Shown here piece by piece: positions 17,834 through 25,306 of a DNA stretch of 39,577 nt (positions are counted from its first letter, which is position 1; every line of letters begins with the position of its first letter). Location of the stretch: contig DATLFN010000042.1 of the NCBI GenBank assembly GCA_035540975.1, positions 1 to 39,577 on the forward strand, given 5' to 3'. The translations under genes and the position numbers were made by a program. The notes under the pieces were generated by a model. The model had not been told where the DNA came from, searched no databases, and saw only the letters and a program-made list of their open reading frames with translations. Source of the DNA: Acidimicrobiales bacterium (GTDB taxonomy: Bacteria; Actinomycetota; Acidimicrobiia; Acidimicrobiales; GCA-2861595).

Positions 17834-20183
17834 GTGCTGGAGTCCGGGGCGGAGGCGACCTACGTGCCCGGCCCCTCCCAGCAGGGCTGGCTGGCGTTGT
17901 GGACGCCGGCGCCCGGGGCGCCCGTCGACGGGGGCGACGCCGGGCTCGAGCTCGTCGTCCCCGCCGGCACGCAGGCCCGCCGCAGGACGGTGCCGGTCCG
18001 CCGGCTGGCGCTGCGCGACGCCGTCGACGACCTGGTGTGCCTGCCCGCCACCGCCGACGTCTCCGCGTCGGTGCGGGCGTGGGCGGTGGCCGCCCGCCTG
18101 GCCGTGGACCTGGTTGCCCGGGGCCGCCTGGTGCCGAGCGTGGCGGCCGACGGCTCCGACGCCTGGATCCTCGGGCCGCTCGACGCCGCCGACGTCGCCC
18201 GCCGGGCGGAGCTGGTCGCCGCCCTCCCGCCCGCTGCCCACGCCCTCCCCGTCGCCGGGTCGAAGCCGCTGCGGGTGGCCTCGCCGGAGGCGGCCGTCGC
18301 CTCCTTCTCCGACGCCGTCGCCGACCTGTTGCCCCGCACGGCCGCCGCCCCGCTGGCCGCCGGCCATGCCGCTTTCGCCACCCCCGCCGCTCCGAGCACG
18401 CCGCCGCGCCGCGGTCCCCGCCCGTCTCCTCGGCGCGGTCGCCCGCCGGTGGGGCCGGTCGGGCCGGTCGGCGACCGCCTCGGCCCGGGCACCGGCCTGG
18501 CCGTCGCCGCCGACTGGCTGGCCGCCGTCGCCACCGGCGCGGGCGACGAGGCGGCGGTGTCGCTGCGCCTCGAGCCGCCCGAGCCGGCCGACGCCGACTT
18601 CGCCGCCGTGCTCCAGCTCCAGAGCCGGCGGGACCCGAGCCTGGTGATGAGCGCGGCCGACCTGTGGTCGGCGCCGGCGACGGTGGTCGCCCGCTTCGGC
18701 GACGAGGCGGAGACGGCGCTGCTGCTCTCGTTGCGCCGGGGCTCGCGGGTGTGGCGGCCGCTCGGGCGCCTGCTGGACGACGCCCGTCCCGAGCGCCTGG
18801 TGCTGGACGACGACGAGGCCGCCGACCTGCTCGGCCCCGTGGTGGACGACCTGGCCTCGGCCGGCGTCGAGGTGCTGTGGCCGGCCGACCTCCTGCGCCC
18901 GGTGGAGCTGCGCCCCCAGATCGCCACGCCCGCCCCGGCCGCCGTCACCGGGGCCGGGTTCACCCTGGCGTCGCTGTGCGAGCTGCGCTGGCGGGCCACC
19001 CTCGACGGCGAGGAGCTCACCGACGAGGAGCTGGCCGTCCTGGCCGAGGCCAAGCGCCCGGTGGTCCGCCTGCGGGGCCGGTGGGTCCGGGCCGACCCGG
19101 AGCGCCTCGGCCGCCTCCGCCGGCGGCACCGGATCGGCGCCGGCGCGGCGCTGGCCGCCGCCCTGGGCGGCGGCATCGACGTGGACGGCGAGCGGGTCGA
19201 GGCCGACGTGCTGGGCCCGCTGGCCGACCTGGCCGCCCGGCTGCGCACGGTCGCCCTGGACGGGCACGTCCCACCGGTCCCGCCCGACGGGCTCACCGCC
19301 ACCCTTCGTCCCTACCAGCTGCGGGGCCTGGCTCCAGCCCGGCTGCTCGTGCCCCGACTGGGCCGACCCCTGCAAGCACTCGGCCGCCGTGTGCTACCTG
19401 GTGGCCGGCCTGCTCGACGAGGACCCGTTCCGCCTGCTCGAGCTGCGCGGCCGCCGCCGGCCCGACGTGCTGGCTGCCGTGCGCCGGGCCCGGGCCGGCG
19501 CGGCCGGCTCCGGTGGCGTCGGCGCCGGCCCCGCCAAGGGCCCGGCGCCGGGCGGCCGGGCGCCCGACGCCGGCGTGCCGGCCGCGGCGGCCTGGCGGCG
19601 CCCGCTCGGCGCCCTGCCGGCTGTCCCCCCGGCACCGGCGTCGCCGGGGCGGCCGGCGCCGTGGCACGCCGACCCGCCGCCGGCTGCGCCCTTCACCCCC
19701 GAGGGACTGCGCGCCCTGGTCGACGACGCCGCCCGCCGGGCCGCCGCCCTGGCTGCCGGCTCCGGCCGTTCCGGCCTCGACCTCGGCCCGGACGAGGACC
19801 TGGCCCGCCGGGCCGATGCCGTGCTCGAGTCAGGCGGCATCGCCGACCTGGCCCGCCGGGCCGGCGTCACGCCGACGTACCTGGTGGCCACTGCGCTGGC
19901 CTGGCGCCACGCCGGCGCCGACGGCCTGCGGGTGCTGGAGGAGGACGACTGGCGTCCCCCGACGGCAACGATGGCCGCCGCCCGGGAAGCCGTGCTGGCC
20001 GCCGGTCTCCCGGCCACCAAGGTGCGGGTACGCCAGAACCGGGTCGCCCTGGGGGCGGGCGAGGAGGTGCGCCTGTCCCGTGACGGCCGCTGGTACCGCT
20101 TCGCCAAGCGAGCCGGCCGCTGGGAGATCGTGGCGCCGCCCGCCGACGCTCCGGACGAGCTCGTCGACGTACCGGGCGCGTAG
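17834..20183 (+). pseudogene. SNF2-type helicase N-terminus fused out of frame to SWIM zinc-finger C-terminus
   Basis: From 17834 (GTG) about 495 codons match the N-terminal half of actinobacterial SNF2-related helicases, including the segment ending in TATLRPYQLRG. Here the ATP-binding core (expected to read on as LAW...DDMGLGKT) should begin, but it is absent. Near 19328-19331 the frame shifts, and the DNA instead encodes the SWIM zinc finger GCSCPDWADPCKHSA (CxC...CxH complete) and the rest of a SWIM family protein, to a TAG at 20181-20183. In related genomes these are two neighbouring genes, helicase first. One deletion taking the helicase core and the SWIM protein N-terminus, estimated at 2 kb or more, explains the structure. 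Frame 2 continues past the junction only as low-complexity sequence. Confidence 0.87.
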
Positions 20184-20330
20184 AAGCGCGTGCCCTTCTC
20201 CGGGCTGGGCCGAGCGGTACGGGGCGTTCCGGGCGTTCGGACCAGGAGGCTGCCCAGAGTGTTGTCGGGCGGCTCCATCGCTGCACAACGCCGGATCCTG
20301 GCTGTCGACATGCCGAGGAGCGGGCCGTTC

Positions 20331-20371
20331 ATGCGGCAAGAACGGGCGATATTCGCCCATTTTTGCCGCAT
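20331..20371. repeat. Long inverted repeat (hairpin) at the left edge of the TA island
   Basis: Arms ATGCGGCAAGAACGGGCGA and TCGCCCATTTTTGCCGCAT pair at 17 of 19 positions, plus one G-T wobble, around a short AT centre. The right arm is the start of the ~60-bp repeat found again at 22274. It could act as a terminator in both directions, or be the recombination or structure element of a dispersed repeat family. Confidence 0.8.
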
Positions 20372-20413
20372 GAACAACGCCGTCCCATCGGGGAACTCGG
20401 CCGGCGAGTGCGA
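20353..20413 (+). repeat. Dispersed ~60-bp repeat, copy A
   Basis: Runs from the hairpin right arm through TTGCCGCATGAACAACGCCG, then CCCATCGGGGAACTCGGC and AGTGCGA. Copy B at 22274-22331 is in the same orientation, with one single-base gap and a few substitutions. The two copies enclose both toxin-antitoxin operons. Confidence 0.85.
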
Positions 20414-20487
20414 CTGACGTGCCGATGTCTGGCGCCGCAGCCGCCGGATCGGCGGGCCGGAACTAGCGGCACGACGACCGGAGGGGT

Positions 20488-20503
20488 GACTACAATTCTA
20501 GTC
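20488..20503 (+). promoter_or_regulatory. Operator palindrome over the phd/yefM promoter
   Basis: GACTACAATTCTAGTC is a 14-of-16 palindrome ending one base before the antitoxin ATG. It contains TACAAT (20491-20496), a good -10 box seven bases from the ATG, so the mRNA is probably leaderless and a protein bound here would block the polymerase. This fits autorepression by a Phd/YefM antitoxin. Confidence 0.7.
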
Positions 20504-20779
20504 ATGTCGGAAGTCACGTTGCCGCTGGCGGAGATCAAGAAGCGGCTATCGGAGATCGTCGACGGCGTCCAGCAACGGCATGACCGCGTTGTCCTGACTC
20601 GCAACGGCCGTCCCGCAGCGGTGATCATGAGCCCTGAGGATCTGGAGGCGCTCGAAGAGACGCTCGACATTCTCTCGAACCCGGCGGCGATGCGTGAGAT
20701 CCGCCGGGCGGAGCGTGAGGTCGAAGCCGGGAAGGTCGTCACGGGCGAGGAGCTCCGGGCCACCTACCTGAAGCGGTGA
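20504..20779 (+). CDS. Phd/YefM family antitoxin
   Basis: A 91-residue protein. The N-terminal DNA-binding fold shows LPLAEIKKRLSEIVDGV, then VVLTRNGRPAAVIMSPEDLEAL, the Phd/YefM signature. The C-terminal part (about 60-91) is the charged helix that normally wraps the toxin. It neutralises the following RelE-like toxin and, with it, should repress its own promoter through the palindrome directly upstream. The ATG at 20504 is preferred over a longer open frame (20363) because that would run through the repeat and the promoter. It overlaps the toxin start by four bases (GTGA). Confidence 0.93.
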   Translation: MSEVTLPLAEIKKRLSEIVDGVQQRHDRVVLTRNGRPAAVIMSPEDLEALEETLDILSNPAAMREIRRAEREVEAGKVVTGEELRATYLKR

Positions 20780-21045
20780 GCGAGTGGCGCCTGAGCGTCG
20801 CTACGTCGACAGAGCGAACGCTTTCCCGCTTGCCGGAGCGGATCGCCGCTGCCGTCGTGGAGTTCATGGTCGGACCGCTGGTCGAGACCCCAATCGTCGT
20901 CGGAAAGCCGCTCCAGCGTGAGCTCGAGGGCTACTGGTCGGCGCGGCGAGGCGCGTACCGGGTCATCTATCGCCTGGACGAAGACGAAGGGCTCGTGGTC
21001 GTGGTCCGCATCGAGCACCGAGGTGACGTGTTCCGCTCCCGCTGA
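20776..21045 (+). CDS. RelE/ParE-type toxin
   Basis: An 89-residue basic protein. RelE-type toxins cut mRNA on the ribosome; ParE-type toxins block gyrase. The sequence (SVATSTERTLSRLPERIAAAV, then GYWSARRGAYRVIYRLDE and VVVVRIEHRGDVFRS) fits RelE better, with Arg residues of the RGAYRVIYR strand and the IEHRGDVFR ending typical of the YoeB/RelE fold. It starts at GTG inside the antitoxin stop, so the two are translationally coupled. No damage is seen. Confidence 0.92.
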   Translation: MSEWRLSVATSTERTLSRLPERIAAAVVEFMVGPLVETPIVVGKPLQRELEGYWSARRGAYRVIYRLDEDEGLVVVVRIEHRGDVFRSR

Positions 21046-21132
21046 GCACACGGAAACCGACGCCGACGTCACGGTCTCCTTCCCGGGACGTGCGTGCCAC
21101 CCCTTGACCTATTCACGAGAGAAGGGATGGCC

Positions 21133-21540
21133 ATGGCCATATCGTAGAGACCACAGGCGCCATCACGGGCGGAGTCGACGCCCACCTGGACGTCCACGTC
21201 ACCGCCGCCCTCGATGCCAACGGCGGCGTCCTCGGCGTCGAGTCGTTCCCGACCACCACCCCGGCCTCGTCGACCTGTCGCAGTGGCTCAGCTCGTTCGG
21301 CACCCTCGAGCGCGTCGGCGTCGAGGGCACCGGCGGCTACGGGGCCGGACTGGCCCGCCACCCTGCGCAGCCTGGACGTGGCCGTCACCGAAGTCGACCG
21401 GCCCAACCGCCAGCTGCGCCGCAGCCAAGGCAAGTCCGACGAGCTCGACGCCGTGGAGGCCGGCCGGGCCGTGCTGTCGGGTCGAGCGAGCGGGATCGCC
21501 AAGAGCGCCGACGGCAATACGGAGGCCCCACTGGACCGCG
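21133..21540 (+). pseudogene. IS110-family transposase N-terminal remnant
   Basis: Fragment of a DEDD transposase. Recognisable pieces are GVDAHLDVHVTAALD (first Asp), VGVEGTGGYGAGLARH (Glu) and VTEVDRPNRQLRR-SQGKSDELDA (Asp), ending after SGIAKSADGN. The C-terminal half with the final Asp and the Ser motif is missing. The frame changes at least three times: after the ATG at 21133, in the ESFPTT region (about 21245-21260) and near 21360. It stops abruptly just before the palindrome in front of the MazE gene. IS110 elements lack terminal inverted repeats, so the element ends cannot be placed. Confidence 0.85.
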
Positions 21541-21556
21541 ATGTTACATGTAACAT
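21541..21556 (+). promoter_or_regulatory. Perfect 16-bp operator palindrome over the mazE promoter
   Basis: ATGTTACATGTAACAT is a perfect palindrome in otherwise GC-rich DNA. Its right end is TAACAT (21551-21556), a -10 box six bases before the GTG start at 21563, which again implies a leaderless mRNA. The position suggests binding by the MazE/MazF complex for autorepression. Confidence 0.72.
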
Positions 21557-21562
21557 GTCCGC

Positions 21563-21784
21563 GTGACCGCTCCCGGGGAGGAATCGGACGTCAAGAACCG
21601 GGTGCGCGAGTACCGTCGCCGGCTTCGCGCCCAGGGACTTCGTCCCGTCCAGATCTGGGTGCCCGACGTGCGATCGCCGGAGTTCGCCAGCGAGGCACAT
21701 CGACAGGCCGAAGCGGTGGCGGCGAGTGAGCTCGCCGAGGACGATCAGGCCTTCATCGACGCGCTGAGCACCGACGAGGGATGA
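21563..21784 (+). CDS. MazE-type antitoxin (DUF3018 family)
   Basis: A 73-residue protein of the DUF3018 antitoxin group. The pattern VREYRRRLRAQGLRPVQIWV, then PDVRSPEFASEAHRQAEAVA and EDDQAFIDAL is characteristic. The N-terminal part is expected to bind DNA and the acidic C-terminus to hold the toxin. Its GTG start at 21563 sits directly downstream of the palindromic promoter, without a ribosome-binding site. It overlaps the toxin ATG as ATGA. Confidence 0.92.
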   Translation: MTAPGEESDVKNRVREYRRRLRAQGLRPVQIWVPDVRSPEFASEAHRQAEAVAASELAEDDQAFIDALSTDEG

Positions 21785-22110
21785 GGCGCGGCGAGGTGTG
21801 GACGGCAGCCGCCGGCAGCGGGTACGCCGGCAAGCCGAGGCCCGTCGTCATCGTGCAGGACGACCGGTTCGACGCCACCGCGTCGGTGACGGTGTGCGCG
21901 TTCTCCACCGACCTCACTGAGGCGCCCCTGTTCCGGCTCCGCGTCGAGCCCGACGAGCTGAACGGGCTGCGCGAGCCCAGCAGCTTGATGGTCGACAAGC
22001 TCACCACCGTGCCCCGCTCCAAGCTCGGCACGCACGTCGGCCGTCTGAGCGACGAGGAGATGGTTCGCCTCGGTCGAGCCGTCCTGGTGTTCCTCGGGCT
22101 CGCTGGCTGA
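21781..22110 (+). CDS. MazF/PemK-type endoribonuclease toxin
   Basis: A 109-residue toxin predicted to cut RNA at short sequences. The fold markers are MRRGEVWTAA, then KPRPVVIVQDDRFD, VTVCAFSTDL and SLMVDKLTTVPRSKLGTHVG. The Arg of RPVVIVQDD and the Ser/Thr of the DKLTTVPR strand are the usual catalytic elements and are present. It overlaps the antitoxin by four bases. No damage is seen, so the module is likely active. Downstream no gene follows for over 900 bases. Confidence 0.93.
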   Translation: MRRGEVWTAAAGSGYAGKPRPVVIVQDDRFDATASVTVCAFSTDLTEAPLFRLRVEPDELNGLREPSSLMVDKLTTVPRSKLGTHVGRLSDEEMVRLGRAVLVFLGLAG

Positions 22111-23037
22111 CCCGCGCCGACGTGCCGCTCGGCGCTGCCCCGAACCAGCTGGCGGCGATGGTCGAGCGCCGGACAACCCGGCACACCGATCAACCGTTCG
22201 CGCTCGCGTCCAGGCTCGGGAGCCGGCAATTGGGCTGCCGCGCCGTCCGCGCCAAGCCCGATCACCGCGCCCGGACCATTCTTGCCGCATGAACAACGCC
22301 GCCCATCGGGGAACTCGGCAGGCCAGTGCGATCCGGAGGAGCCGTTGGCCAGCGGTCGGCGGGCGCGCCGACCGACCAGCTCGGTGCACCTTGAGACCTG
22401 CGGCGGGCGACCGAGAGCGGACCGACCGATAACGACACGGGAGACGGCTTGGTCGGCCGGGCCGCTGCATGGTCCGGAGGGCCGCCGCACTCCGGCACCG
22501 AGGCAGCGCCCGGAATCGAAATCAGGCCACCCGCCACCAGGGAGGTGCCCCGCCCGCCGGACACGGTTCACGCACCACCCGTCCCGTACCCCCTACGGCT
22601 GGCCACCCGCAATATCCACGAGAGCCGACACGCAGCCCGGGAGCGCGACCAGGCCGCCGGTGACGAGCGCGCCGCGCCCGGCGACCAGGGCGCGAGATGT
22701 TCCGAGGAACGCCGTGAGCGGGTTCACCCCGGCTGAGGCCGACGGCGATCGCGCCCACGATGACAAGGAGAACGACGACGGGCGCGGCGGGCAGCAGTAC
22801 GGCGAGTGGCGCGCGTGCCGGGCGTCAGCGCGAGTCGCACGCAAAGAAGCCGGTTGAGGCGCTCAAGGGTCCGGTCGCACCGCCCTCGGAGGGACTCCCA
22901 CCGGGCCCGTTCGGGTGCAGATAGACCGAGCCCTCGGAGCGCCGGAGCGGGCACGGTTTCGGGCATCAGCGCCCACGGGTAGGACGGGCGCGGCTGTCGA
23001 TCGGGCGGCCCTGACGATGCAGAGAGCAGAGGTCACG
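22111..23037. other. Gene-free stretch with repeat copy B and possible membrane-gene debris
   Basis: I see no intact gene in these 927 bases. It holds repeat copy B (22274-22331). On the minus strand between about 22845 and 22590, two hydrophobic runs lie in different frames (APVVVLLVIVGAIAVGL, then LVAGRGALVTGGLVALPG), which could be the frameshifted remains of a small membrane protein; I could not assign a family. Forward frames here are Arg/Pro-rich shadows. Confidence 0.5.
22274..22331 (+). repeat. Dispersed ~60-bp repeat, copy B
   Basis: Same sequence and orientation as copy A (20353-20413): TTGCCGCATGAACAACGCCG, CCCATCGGGGAACTCGGC and AGTGCGA are shared. The hairpin left arm seen at copy A is not present here. 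It lies 164 bases after the MazF stop and marks the right edge of the TA island. Confidence 0.85.
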
Positions 23038-25008
23038 ATGAACCGGTGGACGGCGAGGGGCGCCTGGGCGCAGGGCGTCGGGCTGATGCTGCTGGCGGGG
23101 GCGACCGTCGTCGTCACACCGTCCTCCGCAGCGGCACAGGCGGCTGGCGTGGAGGGTGCGTTCTCGCTGATCCAGATGGTCCACACGACGTCGGCGCCGA
23201 GCGGGGGGACGGTGCCCGTTTCTCCCAACGCGTGGGACGGTGCCTCGTCCGGTGGGCCGTTCCGCTACTCGGGCATACCCTGCAACGGCAACGCGCCGGT
23301 CAACAACATCGCCACCGACCTCACGACCTACAACACCCGCCTGCCGGGGAGCCGGTCGCCGGCCTCCACCCGTATGCACCCACTCGAGTTCGACGCCACG
23401 CCTGAGGGACCGCCCGGGACGTTCAAGCTGGCCGGGCGGACGACGCTCACCGTCTGCCAGCTCCAGGGTGGGCCGACGCCGACGCCCGACCCCGTCCCCG
23501 ACCCCAGCAAGGACAGGATCACCTTTACCTGGACGGCCATCGCGGAGAAGATCTCGACCGAGGAGGTGCGCTGGAGCGGGAGCTTCACGCTCACCGGCGG
23601 GACCGGCGTGTACGAGGACCTCACTGGCCAGGGGCGGATCAGCGGATACTTCTTCTGCTTCGACGCCCAGGGCTGCGCCTCGCTCGGCCAGTACCGCGAC
23701 GGGCAGCTGGTGATGCAGGGGACCTACCGTGACCCGACCGTCCCCGGCGTCGCCGCCTCCACCGCTCCGCAGCTGCCGAGCCCGGCCCATGGCCGCGACA
23801 CCTTTTCGCTGATGCAGATGGTCCACACCACCTCCGGGCCGAGCGGCTCGCAGGTCCCCGTCTCACCTGCGCCGTGGAACGGCACGAGCGCCGGCGGCCC
23901 CTTCCGTTACGCAGGGATCCCGTGCACGGGCAACGCGCCGGTCAACAACATCGCCACGAACCTCACCACGTACAACTCGCGGCTGCCGGGGAGCCGGTCG
24001 CCGGCCTCCACCCGGATGCACCCACTCGAGTTCGACGTGACGCCCCTTCCGGGAGGAACCTTCCGCCTCGACGGCACCGCCACCATGACGGTTTGCAAGC
24101 GCACCGGCGGCCCCACGGCGACGCCGGATCCGGTCGGCGACGAAGCCAAGGAGAAGATCTTCCTCACGTGGTCGGCTACGGCAGAGAGAACGTCGCCGGA
24201 GGAGATGCGCTGGCACGGTACGTTCACGGTCACCGGCGGCACGGGGACGTATCGCAACCTCTCCGGTCGAGGTGAGATCGGCGGCTACTTCTTCTGCTTC
24301 GCCGCCACGGGGTGCCAGGCGGCGGGCAGCTTCCAGGATGGGCAGTTCGCCATGCAGGGGGTGTTCTCGGCACCCAACGTCCCTGGCAACGGCTACTGGA
24401 TGGTGGCGTCGGACGGCGGCGTGTTCACGTTCGGCGACTACCAGTTCTTCGGTTCGACCGGCGCACTTCGGCTCAACCGGCCGGTGGTCGGGTTGGCGGC
24501 GACTCCCGATCGGAGTGGCTACTGGTTGGTCGCCTCCGACGGCGGCGTCTTCGCCTTCGGCGACGCCCGGTTCTTCGGTTCCACGGGCAACCTGGCTCTC
24601 AACCGGCCCATCGTCGGGGCCGCCCCTACGCCCACGGGCGGCGGCTACTGGCTGGTCGCGTCCGACGGCGGCGTCTTCGCCTTCGGCGACGCCGGTTTCT
24701 TGGGCTCGACGGGCAACCTGGCTCTCAACCGGCCCATCGTCGGGATGGCTCCGACGCCCACGGGCGGCGGCTACTGGCTGGTGGCGTCCGACGGCGGCGT
24801 CTTCGCCTTCGGCGACGCCAGGTTCTTCGGTTCCACCGGAGCGCTGCGGCTCAACCAGCCGATCGTCGGGATGACGGCCACACCGTCCGCCAACGGCTAC
24901 TGGCTGGTGGCCTCCGACGGCGGCGTCTTCGCCTTCGGCGACGCCAGGTTCTTCGGCTCCACCGGAGCACTGCGGCTCAACCGGCCGGTGCTCGGGACCT
25001 CATCATGA
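23038..25008 (+). CDS. Secreted protein: two duplicated beta domains plus five 42-residue repeats
   Basis: A 656-residue exported protein of unknown function. A signal peptide covers about residues 1-36 (basic start, [14 protein letters not shown] core, SSAAAQA cleavage region). Two homologous ~200-residue domains follow. Each starts FSL-QMVHTT, has [19 protein letters not shown] and [13 protein letters not shown], and ends in TGGTG-Y--L-G-G-I-GYFFCF. They have conserved Cys pairs. The C-terminal ~205 residues are five tandem repeats of 42 residues ([20 protein letters not shown], then GSTG and a PIVGM linker), a type frequent in surface proteins of this lineage and likely to form a beta-propeller-like fold. 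ATG at 23038 has AGAGG about six bases upstream; ATG at 23017 is an alternative. Confidence 0.85.
   Translation: MNRWTARGAWAQGVGLMLLAGATVVVTPSSAAAQAAGVEGAFSLIQMVHTTSAPSGGTVPVSPNAWDGASSGGPFRYSGIPCNGNAPVNNIATDLTTYNTRLPGSRSPASTRMHPLEFDATPEGPPGTFKLAGRTTLTVCQLQGGPTPTPDPVPDPSKDRITFTWTAIAEKISTEEVRWSGSFTLTGGTGVYEDLTGQGRISGYFFCFDAQGCASLGQYRDGQLVMQGTYRDPTVPGVAASTAPQLPSPAHGRDTFSLMQMVHTTSGPSGSQVPVSPAPWNGTSAGGPFRYAGIPCTGNAPVNNIATNLTTYNSRLPGSRSPASTRMHPLEFDVTPLPGGTFRLDGTATMTVCKRTGGPTATPDPVGDEAKEKIFLTWSATAERTSPEEMRWHGTFTVTGGTGTYRNLSGRGEIGGYFFCFAATGCQAAGSFQDGQFAMQGVFSAPNVPGNGYWMVASDGGVFTFGDYQFFGSTGALRLNRPVVGLAATPDRSGYWLVASDGGVFAFGDARFFGSTGNLALNRPIVGAAPTPTGGGYWLVASDGGVFAFGDAGFLGSTGNLALNRPIVGMAPTPTGGGYWLVASDGGVFAFGDARFFGSTGALRLNQPIVGMTATPSANGYWLVASDGGVFAFGDARFFGSTGALRLNRPVLGTSS
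23149..24388 (+). repeat. Internal domain duplication in the secreted protein
   Basis: Units at about 23149-23745 and 23794-24388 encode clearly homologous domains. DNA identity is high in blocks such as the stretch encoding NAPVNNIAT and [15 protein letters not shown]. Substitutions are spread throughout, so the duplication is not recent. Confidence 0.85.
24391..25005 (+). repeat. Five tandem 126-bp coding repeats
   Basis: Units start at 24391, 24517, 24643, 24769 and 24895; the last is cut short. Each encodes 42 residues. Units 2-5 are nearly identical over the [17 protein letters not shown] part, pointing to recent expansion or gene conversion. Confidence 0.92.
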
Positions 25009-25021
25009 GACCCGCGCCAGG

Positions 25022-25041
25022 CGCGTGGCAGTGCCCACGCG
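25022..25041 (+). terminator. Hairpin after the secreted-protein gene
   Basis: CGCGTGG and CCACGCG pair around a six-base loop, starting 14 bases after the stop. There is no T-run, as usual in this GC-rich DNA. The rest of the roughly 300-base gap to the MFS gene (25009-25306) shows no gene. Confidence 0.4.
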
Positions 25042-25306
25042 TGGCGGTCCGTTCGTCGGCGCCCGAAGTTCCACCAACCACCGGGGTGAGGCCCGAGGAA
25101 CGCCGAGCCTGACGGGCAGGTCGACCGGGCGCAGCAGCGGTCCAGCGGGGTGGTGGGGCCCGGCATGTGAGGAATCGGCGCACGTCGACGAGATGGCCAC
25201 GAAGGCGTAGGCGCTCCCTTCGCCGGGGCGATCGAATTCCGCCTACCTTGTCCTACGCCTGCGAATACGTGCGCTGGTCGGCGGGTCGTGCAAGGGGCGC
25301 GAGGTC

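Noticed and set aside
20331-22331. Integron-type attC sites around the TA operons
   Set aside because: The repeats share no GTTRRRY core site and no integrase is visible; only the repeat-bounded layout is similar.
22282-22857. Open frame of 191 codons in the gene-free stretch
   Set aside because: Its start lies inside repeat copy B, the composition is Arg/Pro/Thr-rich without any recognisable motif, and no ribosome-binding site precedes it.
24391-25005. Regular direct repeats resembling a CRISPR array
   Set aside because: The repeats are 126 bases, encode 42 residues in one frame inside a gene with a signal peptide, and have no unique spacers.
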